This document shows positions 32,021 to 39,788 of a stretch of 64,000 nt of DNA, piece by piece. The DNA lies in contig CACYFH010000004.1 in NCBI GenBank assembly GCA_902773635.1, positions 55,050 to 119,049 on the forward strand, written 5' to 3'. Under the pieces are notes generated by a model. That model saw nothing but the letters and a program-made list of their open reading frames with translations, ran no database searches and had not been told where the DNA came from. Source of the DNA: an uncultured Ruminococcus sp. Lineage in GTDB: Bacteria; Bacillota; Clostridia; Oscillospirales; Acutalibacteraceae. Made by a program: the position numbers and the translations under genes. The first letter of the stretch is position 1, and each line of letters begins with the position of its first letter.

Positions 32021-33207
32021 TATGCCTCAGCCTCCTTTCTCTTCTTGCGCGGATTGAACATGATCTTGTAATTGATAAAGAACTCACAGCCGATGATGAA
32101 GAAGATGATGATCGCGATCAGCACCTCGGCGAAGTTCGAGTTGATGATGTTGTTGGTCTTGGACGCAAGCTCGATCGAGCCCTTCTGCAGAAAGACGATG
32201 AGGAAGGAGGTGAGAATCATATAGAAGGGGTTGAACTTCGCGAGCCACGAGACGAGGATCGCCGTGAAGCCGTAGCCGCGGGCGGAGTTGGTGTCGATGG
32301 TGTGGTCGGTGCCCGCGACGATCAAGAGACCCGCGATACCGCAGAGGATACCGGAGATGATCATGGTGCGGATGATGACCTTCTTGACGTTGATGCCGAT
32401 GTAGCGCGCGGTGTTCTCGCTCTCGCCGACGACAGAGATCTCATAGCCCTGCTTGCTGTTGCGGAGATAGAAGAATACCGCTACCGTCAGCACTGCGACG
32501 ATGATGATATTGAGCAGGAAGCCGCTCGAGGACGGCACGACCGTCGAGCCCGTGAAGGACGGGTCGATCTCGGCGGGCAGTCTCAGCCAGCCCGCGTAGG
32601 TGGAGGTCTCCCGACCCGCGTTGACGATCGGGATGGTGTTGCTGCCGCCCGACCAGATGAACTGGAAGTACAGGACGATCTGGATGGCGATGTAGTTCAT
32701 CATCAGGGTGAAGAGGGTCTCGTTCGTGTTCCAGAACGCCTTGAATATCGCGGGGATCACGCCCCAGATCGCGCCGAAGACGATCGCCGCGAGGATGGTG
32801 AGCGGGAGGATGACGGCATGCGGCAGGTGCGCGCCGTCGTCGCCGAGCAGCTTCATGGTGATCAGCGCGCCGAGGCCGCCCATGAGCACCTGACCCTCGC
32901 CGCCGATGTTCCAGAAGCGCATCTTGAAGGCGGGCGTCAGCGCCAGCGCAACGCACAGCAGCAGCGCCAGATCCTGGAGCATCGCCCAGAACTTACGCGG
33001 AGTCTTGAACGAGCCGTCAAACATGTATTTGTACATTTCAAAGGGATTTTCTCCCGTGATCAGAACGATGATGATGCCGCACAGCACCAGCGCCGCCAGC
33101 ACCGCCAGCACGCGGATGAGCATGGCTTTGCCGAAGGAGATATCGGTGCGCCTGACCACATGAAAGAGCGGGTCACGCTCGGATTTATGCTTCTTCATGA
33201 TAGTCAT
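32020..33207 (-). CDS. Nucleoside ABC transporter permease (first)
   Basis: A 395-residue membrane protein of the same family (NupP/YufP-like), with a basic N-terminus, ten or so hydrophobic segments and the coupling-loop motif GYEISVVGESENTARYIGIN. Other family features are AFKMRFWNIGGEGQVLMGGL and GYGFTAILVSWLAKFNP. The ATG at 33207 is nine bases after AGGAGG and overlaps the ATPase gene by 23 bases. The two permeases should form a heterodimer. Confidence 0.92.
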   Translation of the reverse strand: MTIMKKHKSERDPLFHVVRRTDISFGKAMLIRVLAVLAALVLCGIIIVLITGENPFEMYKYMFDGSFKTPRKFWAMLQDLALLLCVALALTPAFKMRFWNIGGEGQVLMGGLGALITMKLLGDDGAHLPHAVILPLTILAAIVFGAIWGVIPAIFKAFWNTNETLFTLMMNYIAIQIVLYFQFIWSGGSNTIPIVNAGRETSTYAGWLRLPAEIDPSFTGSTVVPSSSGFLLNIIIVAVLTVAVFFYLRNSKQGYEISVVGESENTARYIGINVKKVIIRTMIISGILCGIAGLLIVAGTDHTIDTNSARGYGFTAILVSWLAKFNPFYMILTSFLIVFLQKGSIELASKTNNIINSNFAEVLIAIIIFFIIGCEFFINYKIMFNPRKKRKEAEA

Positions 33208-34756
33208 AGGTTTCCGCCTCCTGTCCGTAATCTATCAGCTTTGTCATGAGATAACCGACCTCCTCCTTGGTCGCGGTGCGTCCGTCAAGGATGCCGTTGA
33301 GCCTGCCGCCGCAGAGCACGGCGATACGGTCGCACAGCGCAAGCAGAACGTCCAGATCCTCGCCGACGTAGATGACGGCGACGCCCTTCTTCTTCTGCTC
33401 ATTGAGAAGGCGGTAGATGGTGTAGGATGTGTTGATATCCAGTCCGCGTACCGCGTAAGCCGCCATCATGACGGTCGGCTCGGTCGCGATCTCTCTGCCG
33501 ACAAGTACCTTCTGCACGTTGCCGCCGGAGAGCTTTCGCACGGGGGTGGAGATACCGGGGGTGACGACCTCGAGCTCCTCCTTGACCTTTTCCGCGAGGT
33601 CATGAGGAGTCTTGCGGTCGGTGAAGATGTTGTGTCCGTTCTTGTAGGAGCGGAGCATCATGTTGTCGGTCATATCCATGTTGCCGACGAGACCCATGCC
33701 CAGTCTGTCCTCCGGGACGAAGGCGAGGGAGACGCCGAGCTTCTTGATCTCGCTGACGGACTTGCCGATGAGCTGGCTCTCCTCCCTGGTCTCAGGGTCG
33801 ATATATTTGATGGAGCTGTCCTTCTCCGCAGGCTGTAAGCCCGCGACAGCCTCCAGAAGCTGCTTCTGGCCGGAGCCGGAGATACCCGCGATACCGAGGA
33901 TCTCGCCGCTGTAGGCGTCCAGGCTGACGTCGTCGATGACCTTCACGCCGTATTTGTCGAGGATGGTGAGGTGGTTGATGCTCAGACGGCGCGTCTTGTG
34001 CTTGACGTCCGGGCGCTCGATGTCGAGCTCCACCTTCGCGCCCACCATCATATCCGTGAGGCTCTGAACGGACGCCTCCTTGGTGAGCACGGTGTCGATG
34101 TACTCGCCTTTACGAAGGATGGCGACGCGGTCGGAGATCGCGAGCACCTCGTTGAGCTTATGGGTGATGATAATGATGGACTTGCCGTCCGCCTTCATGT
34201 TTCTGAGGACGCTGAAGAGCTTGTCCGTCTCCTGCGGTGTGAGGACGGCGGTCGGCTCGTCGAGGATCAGGATGCTCGCGCCGCGGTAGAGCGTCTTGAC
34301 GATCTCGAGCACCTGCTTCTCGCTGACGGACATGTTGTAGACCTTCTTCTTGAGGTCGAGCTCAAAGCCGTAGCGATCGCAGATCTCCCTGACGTCCTTC
34401 TCGATCTTCTTCGCGTTGCCGGTGACCTTCTTGTCCATGCCCAGCGCGATGTTCTCCGCCGCGTTGAACAGGTCGACCAGCTTGAAGTGCTGGTGGATCA
34501 TGCCGACGCCGAGGTCATAGGCGTCCTTGGGCGAGTTGATGTGCACCTCCTCGCCGTTGATGTAGATCTGTCCCTCGTCCTGACGGTAAATGCCGGAGAG
34601 CATATTCATCAGGGTGGTCTTGCCGGAGCCGTTCTCTCCGAGAAGCGCCATGATCTCGCCCTTCTCGATATCCATGGTCACGTCCTTGTTCGCGACGACC
34701 TTGGAACCGAACGCCTTGGTGATATGTTCGAACCGTACTGCAGGAATTTTTTCCAC
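33185..34756 (-). CDS. Nucleoside ABC transporter ATP-binding protein (two ABC domains)
   Basis: A cytoplasmic ATPase with two ABC modules in 523 residues (NupO/YufO-like). Module 1 has Walker A LLGENGSGKTTLMNML, signature MSVSEKQVLEIVK and Walker B SILILDEPTAVL. Module 2 has IAGISGSGQKQLLEAV in the Walker A position, LSGGNVQKVLVGREI as signature, and a degenerate Walker B (VMMAAYAVRGLDI instead of an aspartate-glutamate pair), as usual for this family. The start is a GTG at 34756 eight bases after AGGAGGGG; the frame also opens at another GTG (34792) without a ribosome site. Confidence 0.92.
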   Translation of the reverse strand: MEKIPAVRFEHITKAFGSKVVANKDVTMDIEKGEIMALLGENGSGKTTLMNMLSGIYRQDEGQIYINGEEVHINSPKDAYDLGVGMIHQHFKLVDLFNAAENIALGMDKKVTGNAKKIEKDVREICDRYGFELDLKKKVYNMSVSEKQVLEIVKTLYRGASILILDEPTAVLTPQETDKLFSVLRNMKADGKSIIIITHKLNEVLAISDRVAILRKGEYIDTVLTKEASVQSLTDMMVGAKVELDIERPDVKHKTRRLSINHLTILDKYGVKVIDDVSLDAYSGEILGIAGISGSGQKQLLEAVAGLQPAEKDSSIKYIDPETREESQLIGKSVSEIKKLGVSLAFVPEDRLGMGLVGNMDMTDNMMLRSYKNGHNIFTDRKTPHDLAEKVKEELEVVTPGISTPVRKLSGGNVQKVLVGREIATEPTVMMAAYAVRGLDINTSYTIYRLLNEQKKKGVAVIYVGEDLDVLLALCDRIAVLCGGRLNGILDGRTATKEEVGYLMTKLIDYGQEAETYDYHEEA

Positions 34757-34825
34757 GCTTTCCCCTCCTGTATCTGTGGTTTTTTTCCTCACGAAAAGAC
34801 TGTATTTTTATGCGGATCCGTAGGG

Positions 34826-34855
34826 CGGGGCTTGCTCCCGCCCTACAAAAGCAGT
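34826..34855. repeat. GTAGGGCGGGGCTTGCTCCCGCCCTAC hairpin repeat
   Basis: A near-perfect palindrome of the GTAGGG family with a TTGC loop, between bmpA and the ATPase gene. Confidence 0.65.
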
Positions 34856-34909
34856 GCCTTTTTACAATATTTTCGTCAAAAAACAAACCCGATAAAAAGC
34901 AACGATAGC

Positions 34910-34946
34910 CGGGTGGCAAAGTCGCCACCCGGCGTATGTTATTGCA
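34910..34946 (-). terminator. Attenuating hairpin between bmpA and the ATPase gene
   Basis: Perfect 10-bp stem GCCGGGTGGC/GCCACCCGGC just after the bmpA stop, with a T-rich stretch (CTTTTTATC) further on. It probably lets the binding protein be made in excess over the membrane components. Confidence 0.7.
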
Positions 34947-34951
34947 GTAGA

Positions 34952-36193
34952 TTAGCCGAAGTTGGTGTTCAGCAGAGTGATACCGTCGATCTGGAGATCG
35001 AAGTACGGAGCAGAACGCTTCTCGGACTCGTGGAAGTAACCGTCAGCGATTACCTCGGTGTCGGGAGTGAACGCCTCGTCGGTGTCAACGTCAGCCATGT
35101 AGCTGTCGAGGGTCTTGCCGTCCTTGGTGAAGGTCGCGGTATCGAAGACATGCAGCTCACCGCTCTCGAGCTTCGCCTTGACCTCGTCGATCTTAGCCTG
35201 AGTGCCCGCAGCAGCAGCCTTCTCATTGACCTCGGTCAGAACAACGGAGCCGGTCGCCAGGGTGCCGGTCCAGTCAGTGTCGAACGCCTCGCCGTTCATG
35301 GTCGCCTTGATCGCATACTCGAGGTAGGGAGTCCAGTCGATTCTGGAGGATACGATAAAGGTGTTGGGGCAAGCGTCAACAGTAGAGCCGTTGTAGGAAA
35401 CGTCGGGAACGCCCGCGTCCTCACAAGCGGTCGGAGCGCCCATGGAGTCAGCATGCTGAGAGATCAGAACGCAGCCGTTCTTGATCAGGGTGGTAGCAGC
35501 CTCGTTCTCAGCGTCCTGATCGTACCAGGAGCCGGTGAACTGGACTTCCATGGTAGCGGTCGGGCAGATGGAGCGAGCGCCGAGGAAGAAGGAGGTGTAG
35601 CCGGAGATAACCTCAGCGTAGGTGAAAGCGCCGACGTAGCCGATCTTCGCCTGCTCGGCGGTGATCTTGCCGGACTCGATCATCTCGTTGAGCTTCATGC
35701 CCGCGGCAACGCCCGCGAGGTAACGGCCCTCATAGATGGAAGCGAACGCGTTGTGGAAGTTCGCAACGTTCTCGGTGTGCGCTCTGGTACCGGTCGCATG
35801 AGCGAACTGTACGTCGGGGTTCTCCTTAGCAGCCTCGAGGATGAACGGCTCATGACCGAAGGAATCGGCAAAGATGAAGCCGCAGCCCTCGTCGACAAGC
35901 TCAAGAGCAGCCTGCTTGGCGTCGTTGGACTCGGGGATACCGGTCTTGATGACGCACTCAACGCCCAGGTTCTCACAGGCAGCCTTCGCAGCGTTGATGA
36001 AGTTGAGGTCGTAGGTGGAGTTCTCGTCATGCAGGAAGATGAAACCTGCCTTGAAATCGGACTTAGCCGCTGTGGTAGCGTCAGTCTTCTGGTCAGCGGT
36101 AGCCTTGGTGTTGTTGCCGGCATTGCCGCCGCAGGCAGCGAGAGCGCCGCAAACGAACAGAACAGCCAGAACTAAAGCAATAATTTTCTTCAT
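34952..36193 (-). CDS. bmpA: BMP-family nucleoside-binding lipoprotein
   Basis: The extracellular binding subunit of the ABC importer. The 413-residue precursor starts MKKIIALVLAVLFVCGALAA with lipobox LAAC (Cys21), then a Thr/Lys-rich linker and a two-lobe periplasmic-binding fold (KAGFIFLHDENSTYDLNFIN, IFADSFGHEPFILEAAKENP, GYVGAFTYAEVISGYTSFF). The ATG at 36193 is preceded by GGGAGGAAA. It is first in its operon with a consensus promoter at 36251-36279. The unusual length relative to ~350-residue BMP proteins comes from C-terminal sequence with several insertions. Confidence 0.93.
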   Translation of the reverse strand: MKKIIALVLAVLFVCGALAACGGNAGNNTKATADQKTDATTAAKSDFKAGFIFLHDENSTYDLNFINAAKAACENLGVECVIKTGIPESNDAKQAALELVDEGCGFIFADSFGHEPFILEAAKENPDVQFAHATGTRAHTENVANFHNAFASIYEGRYLAGVAAGMKLNEMIESGKITAEQAKIGYVGAFTYAEVISGYTSFFLGARSICPTATMEVQFTGSWYDQDAENEAATTLIKNGCVLISQHADSMGAPTACEDAGVPDVSYNGSTVDACPNTFIVSSRIDWTPYLEYAIKATMNGEAFDTDWTGTLATGSVVLTEVNEKAAAAGTQAKIDEVKAKLESGELHVFDTATFTKDGKTLDSYMADVDTDEAFTPDTEVIADGYFHESEKRSAPYFDLQIDGITLLNTNFG

Positions 36194-36250
36194 TTTTTCC
36201 TCCCATAATAATTCATTAAGGACTGTCAGCGCCCTTGCGCCGACAAAATT

Positions 36251-36279
36251 ATTATACATAATCCTTCAAAAGTTGGCAA
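36251..36279 (-). promoter_or_regulatory. Promoter of the bmpA-ABC operon
   Basis: Minus strand: TTGCCA (36274-36279), 17-bp spacer, TATAAT (36251-36256). No purine riboswitch fold is visible between it and the start codon. Confidence 0.75.
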
Positions 36280-36384
36280 TTGAAAATAGTGTCAAATTTG
36301 CCATACGCCCGCAAAGTTATTTTATCATATTTAACAAACTGCGACATCTTTCTTTGTTCAATATTCCGAAAAAGCATTTTGAAC

Positions 36385-36545
36385 AATTAGGAATTAGGAA
36401 TTAGGAATTAGGAATTAGGAATGAAGGGCGGACGCTGTCCGCACCTGATTGAAAGTTGCCAAGAAGCGTTTCAACTACCAATAAAACAGAAATCAAAAAT
36501 GCGAAGCATTTCCCTCAATTCCTAATTCCTCATTCCTAATTCCTA
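36385..36545. repeat. Heptad-armed repeat, GGCGGACGC core, downstream of pnuC
   Basis: Left arm of five TTAGGAA units, core GGGCGGACGCTGTCCGC and AATGCGAAGCATTT, right arm TTCCTAA/TTCCTCA ending in the pnuC stop codon (AAT-TAG on the minus strand). Confidence 0.78.
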
Positions 36546-37238
36546 ATTCTTCTGCCTCCTCTCCATCCTTTTCCAATTAACGAAGCCGTAAATATCTCCC
36601 AGCAGGAACGCGAGGAAGCAGATCGCCACGCCGATGTAGCTCTGATCCGCCTGAGACGCCAGCACCCAGAGGACGATCAGCACGATATCGTTGCAGGCGT
36701 AGGCGACGGCATAGTAGGGACTGCGCCGCGCGGTGAGGAACACGGCGGAGAAGCTCGTCGCGACCGAGAGCGTGCTGATCGGCAGATATGCCGTATCGAG
36801 AGCACGCAGGATAAAGTAAAACGCCGCCGTCACAGCCGCCGTCAGCCCGACCAACAACACCCAATCGAGCCTTTTGAGCTTCGCGTTCACCTGCACCTGC
36901 GCGCGGTTGCCGCGGTAGGGGTTGCGCAGCCACGCGATCAGCGACCACAGGCTCATGGGCAGGGTCATGCCGAGGTAGGTGATCATCTCGCCGTAATAGC
37001 GGAAGGTGAAGGAAATATAGCCGTACAGCGCCGAGAACGCGATCATCAGCGCCATGCCGACGGGGTTGCCCTTCGCGGCAAAGAGCAGAGAGGTCACACC
37101 GATCAGCGACGCGACAAGGTTCAGCGGCGAGCGGCTCCCGAAGGCGATGTACGCGCCCACGATCAGGCACACCGACGCCGTCCACAAGACCTTCTCCGCA
37201 TTGGAAAAGTAATTCAACTTCGCATAAAACCGTTTCAT
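36543..37238 (-). CDS. pnuC: PnuC-family vitamin/nucleoside transporter
   Basis: A 231-residue membrane protein of the PnuC/SWEET-like family that takes up nicotinamide riboside or related vitamins by facilitated diffusion coupled to intracellular phosphorylation. Family features: FRYYGEMITYLGMTLPMSLW and SLIAWLRNPYRGNRAQV in the middle, and several hydrophobic helices with a short basic C-terminus (GFVNWKRMERRQKN). The ATG at 37238 follows AGGAGGGG. Related PnuT (thiamine) and PnuX (riboflavin) are alternatives; no TPP or FMN riboswitch is visible. An unidentified structured leader lies upstream. Confidence 0.85.
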   Translation of the reverse strand: MKRFYAKLNYFSNAEKVLWTASVCLIVGAYIAFGSRSPLNLVASLIGVTSLLFAAKGNPVGMALMIAFSALYGYISFTFRYYGEMITYLGMTLPMSLWSLIAWLRNPYRGNRAQVQVNAKLKRLDWVLLVGLTAAVTAAFYFILRALDTAYLPISTLSVATSFSAVFLTARRSPYYAVAYACNDIVLIVLWVLASQADQSYIGVAICFLAFLLGDIYGFVNWKRMERRQKN

Positions 37239-37264
37239 AGTCCCCTCCTGTTTTGGAAGTTGGT

Positions 37265-37385
37265 TAATGATTGTAGGGACGACCATTGGTCGTCCGCAGA
37301 ATGACGAACGCAGATAAAAAATCAGACCTCAGATAGAAATATCAGCGCTCCTACTCGCGGACGGTCAATGACCGTCCCTACTAAT
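37265..37385. repeat. GTAGGGACGACC and GGACGGTC...CCCTAC repeats
   Basis: Two inverted copies of the GTAGGG family: GTAGGGACGACCATTGGTCG/TCC and GGACGGTCAATGACCGTCCC/TAC, spaced by ~70 bp. They sit between pnuC and the hairpin at 37391. Confidence 0.6.
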
Positions 37386-37390
37386 CGCCG

Positions 37391-37480
37391 ACCACTAAAA
37401 AAAGCATCCGTGACGCATCTTCAAAGACCTAACGATGCGCCGCGAATGCTCTAAAGTCATTCTCTACCCGGTGGCAGACT
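37391..37480 (-). ncRNA. Structured leader or small RNA ending in a terminator, upstream of pnuC
   Basis: On the minus strand a CTGCCACCGGGTAGAGAATG segment is followed by a long hairpin, GCATTCGCGGCGCATC / GATGCGTCACGGATGC, and seven T residues. The hairpin is a convincing terminator, and the conserved-looking 5' part suggests a riboswitch or small RNA, but it does not match any aptamer I know, including NAD+, TPP, FMN or preQ1. Confidence 0.45.
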
Positions 37481-37487
37481 TATTCAA

Positions 37488-37738
37488 TTAGGAATTAGGA
37501 ATTAGGAGTTAGGAATTAGGAATTATTTCTGTCATTGCGAGGAACAACCGAAGGTTGCGACGTGGCAATCTCAGCAGTGGCGCTTAGCCAATCGCAGGAT
37601 GTGCCTGCTCTTGGAGCGCTGTTGCATGGGAGTTGTTAGCCAAATCAAAGATTTGGACAACTCCTCAACATCAACAAAGAGGAACAGAGCTTTTCCGATA
37701 ACCAATTCCTCATTCCTCATTCCTAATTCCTCATTCAC
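37488..37738. repeat. Heptad-armed repeat with CATTGCGAGG core and longer nested palindrome
   Basis: Core as in the 24189 copy. It is interrupted after GGCAATCTCA by 101 bases (37574-37674) that contain the same palindrome as at 26279 plus ~30 extra bases with GCAGGATGTGCCTGC. Right arm to 37738, abutting the PTS-IIC gene. Confidence 0.78.
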
Positions 37739-38797
37739 TCAGCTCAGCTTCAAGTCTCCGTCCTTGACCCAGCCGATCTTGCGGAAGATCAGGTTGATCA
37801 GCGGGGTGATGACCGCGGGGAGGACGATGCAGATCAGCACCAGTCCGACCCAGTCCATCACGCCGGGCGTGATCGCCGCCACGCCCTCAGGCGGAGTGAA
37901 CCAACCGGTGATCACGCCGATCGGACCGCACAGACCGCAGGTGCCCATGCCGGAGTTGACCGCCGCGCCGTTCATTTGCAGACGGAACACGCAGGTCGCG
38001 ATGGGACCCGTGATCGCGGAGGTGAGGATCGGAGCGATCCACACGCGCGGATTCTTCATGATGTTCGGCATCTGGAGCATAGAGGTGCCCAGCCCCTGAC
38101 TGACGAGACCGCCCCAGCGGTTCTCCTTGAAGGACATCACCGCGAAGCCGACCATCTGGGCACAGCAGCCCGCGACAGCCGCGCCGCCCGCGAGCCCCGT
38201 CAGGCTCAGCGCCGCGCAGATCGCCGCCGAGGAGATCGGGAGCGTCAGCGCGATACCGACCAGCACGGAGACCGTCACGCCCATGAGGAAGGGCTGCAGC
38301 TCGGTCGCGTATTTGATCAGACTGCCGAAGGCGCTCGCCGCGTCGCCGATGGGCTTCGCGATCAAAGCGGAAAGCCCCACGCCGATCAGGATCGTCACCG
38401 CGGGGGTGACGAGGATATCTATTTTGGTTTCCTTGGAGACGGCTTTGCCGAATTCCGCCGCGATGATCGCGATGATCAGCACCGCGAGCGGACCGCCCGC
38501 ACCGCCGAGACTGTTGGCGGCATAGCCGACCGTCGCCAGAGAGAACAGCACCATCGGGTCAGCCTTCAGCGCGTAGCCGATCGCGACCGCCATCGCCACG
38601 CCGGAGACGTCCTTGGTGTAGCCGCCGATCTGTTTGAAGAGCTCAAAGCCCGTCAGACTGCCGATCGTGCCGATGATCGTACCGATCAGGAGCGAACAGA
38701 ACAAGCCCTGCGCCATCGCGCCGAGCGCCTCGATCCCGTACCGCTTCCACGATATCTCAATATTCTTGCGCTTCAAAAACGCCTTGAACTTGGACAA
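37739..38797 (-). CDS. PTS_EIIC_2-family permease (PTS sugar transporter IIC-like)
   Basis: A membrane protein of about 352 residues of the Pfam PTS_EIIC_2 type, with ten or so hydrophobic segments and the conserved QMNGAAVNSGMGTCGLCGPI-type segment near the C-terminus. No EIIA or EIIB domain is attached or adjacent, so phosphotransfer coupling is not established; orphan members are common in Clostridia. I start it at the TTG at 38797 (LSKFKAFLKRKN), preceded by AAGGGG, because longer starts (38839, 38857) lie in an interspersed repeat. The substrate is unknown. Confidence 0.8.
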   Translation of the reverse strand: MSKFKAFLKRKNIEISWKRYGIEALGAMAQGLFCSLLIGTIIGTIGSLTGFELFKQIGGYTKDVSGVAMAVAIGYALKADPMVLFSLATVGYAANSLGGAGGPLAVLIIAIIAAEFGKAVSKETKIDILVTPAVTILIGVGLSALIAKPIGDAASAFGSLIKYATELQPFLMGVTVSVLVGIALTLPISSAAICAALSLTGLAGGAAVAGCCAQMVGFAVMSFKENRWGGLVSQGLGTSMLQMPNIMKNPRVWIAPILTSAITGPIATCVFRLQMNGAAVNSGMGTCGLCGPIGVITGWFTPPEGVAAITPGVMDWVGLVLICIVLPAVITPLINLIFRKIGWVKDGDLKLS

Positions 38798-38835
38798 ATT
38801 ACCAGCCCCTTCGCTGAAACGTAAAAGTACCGGTG

Positions 38836-38946
38836 TCATTCCGAGGAGGACTGCCAAGTCCGACGTGGGAATCCCCTTCCTCTTGCAACCGGTCGTAGTG
38901 ACAGGGGGATTGCCACGTCGCTGACGTCGTCAGCTCCTCGCAATGA
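38836..38946. repeat. Pair of CATTCCGAGG / CTCGCAATGAC repeats
   Basis: GTCATTCCGAGGAGGACTGC...GTGGGAATCCCC, then GGGGGATTGCCACG...CTCCTCGCAATGACCG in inverse order, forming a large palindrome. Confidence 0.7.
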
Positions 38947-38973
38947 CCGTATTCATTGAACACTATAATCAAC

Positions 38974-39004
38974 AAAACGCCGAAAGTCAACGGACTTCCG
39001 GCAT
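38974..39004 (-). terminator. Terminator of the glycerol operon
   Basis: Minus strand: GCCGGAAGTC / GACTTTCGGC with a CGTT loop, then GTTTTGTTG, about 85 bases after the DUF1667 stop. Confidence 0.72.
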
Positions 39005-39084
39005 TTACTCTGTTTTGAACAATTTTGGGTTTTCAATGTGAGGATTTGTTGCACAGTTTTCAGCGATTTACACCGCTAAAATAT

Positions 39085-39453
39085 TCAATGCTTCTTCCCC
39101 ACGTTCGCGGTCGCGACGACCTCGACCCCCGTGCCCGCGGCGTCCGCGATCAAGGTCTCGCCGATGATGACGGGCGCCTCGACCTCGGCTGAGTTGATCG
39201 CCTCCATCACGGCAAAGATCTTGCCCTTGGGGATATCGTGGGCGGTCTTGCAGGCGACGCGCTCCTTCATCCCGCCCCTCACCTTCACGGTGGAGGTCAC
39301 GATACGGGTGGGGTCGGAGACCTCCTTCTCGGCGTAGGTCTTGCCGCGCGGACAGGTGTATCCGCTGATGCTCTTTATTTCCTCGCCGTCCATCTCGACC
39401 GTCAGCAGACAGCCCATCGGACAGTTGATACAGGTCAGTTCTCTGATTTCCAT
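39085..39453 (-). CDS. DUF1667 protein, cysteine-rich partner of the glycerol oxidoreductases
   Basis: A 122-residue protein with four N-terminal cysteines (Cys8, Cys11, Cys15, Cys34 in TCINCPMGC and YTCPRGK) that probably bind a metal or Fe-S cluster, then TRIVTSTVKVRGG and a beta-rich domain. In many Firmicutes this family follows two FAD oxidoreductase genes and glycerol kinase, as here, suggesting a third subunit or electron-transfer partner of the glycerol-3-phosphate dehydrogenase. That role is from gene context; no activity has been read from sequence. Confidence 0.88.
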   Translation of the reverse strand: MEIRELTCINCPMGCLLTVEMDGEEIKSISGYTCPRGKTYAEKEVSDPTRIVTSTVKVRGGMKERVACKTAHDIPKGKIFAVMEAINSAEVEAPVIIGETLIADAAGTGVEVVATANVGKKH

Positions 39454-39499
39454 AATTTATCCTTTCAAGAGAGTATAGGAATGAAACGTGATGCGTTCC

Positions 39500-39788
39500 C
39501 TTTAAGTAAACAATGAATAATTCGGTTTTCATTTCGCAGTCATTCCGAGGGAGCGACTAAGCGACCGTGGGAATCCCACAAATAGGGGCAGAAACGTCGG
39601 TTCCCCTCATTGTTGAGGAGTTGTCCAAATCTTTGATTTGGCTAACAACTCCCATGCAACAGCGCTCCAAGAGCAGGCACATCCTGCGATTGGCTAAGCG
39701 CCACTGCTGCCACGGGCTAAAGCCCTCGCAATGACATCGTAATTAATCAGTGCTTGCTTAATTCTTAATTCCTAATTCCTAATTCCTA
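39500..39788. repeat. Composite CATTCCGAGG/CATTGCGAGG repeat with nested palindrome, inverse orientation
   Basis: The reverse complement of the 44647-44813 element: TAAACAATGAATAATTCGG, GTCATTCCGAGGGAGCG, GGGGCAGAAACGTCGG, GGGCTAAAGCCC. It is interrupted at 39613-39709 by the nested palindrome (CCAAATCTTTGATTTGG). A heptad right arm ends in the glpB-like stop codon. Confidence 0.75.

Noticed and set aside
33971-36175. Long 734-codon plus-strand open frame over bmpA and the ABC ATPase gene
   Set aside because: It is antisense to two genes with clear domains, has the Asp/Val/Arg-rich composition of reverse-complemented GC-rich codons, and shows no motif.
36194-36384. Purine riboswitch upstream of bmpA
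   Set aside because: The conserved three-way junction loop sequences are absent; only a plain promoter is seen.
36385-36545. Heptad arrays as a CRISPR array
   Set aside because: The repeat unit is 7 bases with no spacers, and arrays come in inverted pairs around a core; no cas genes are present.
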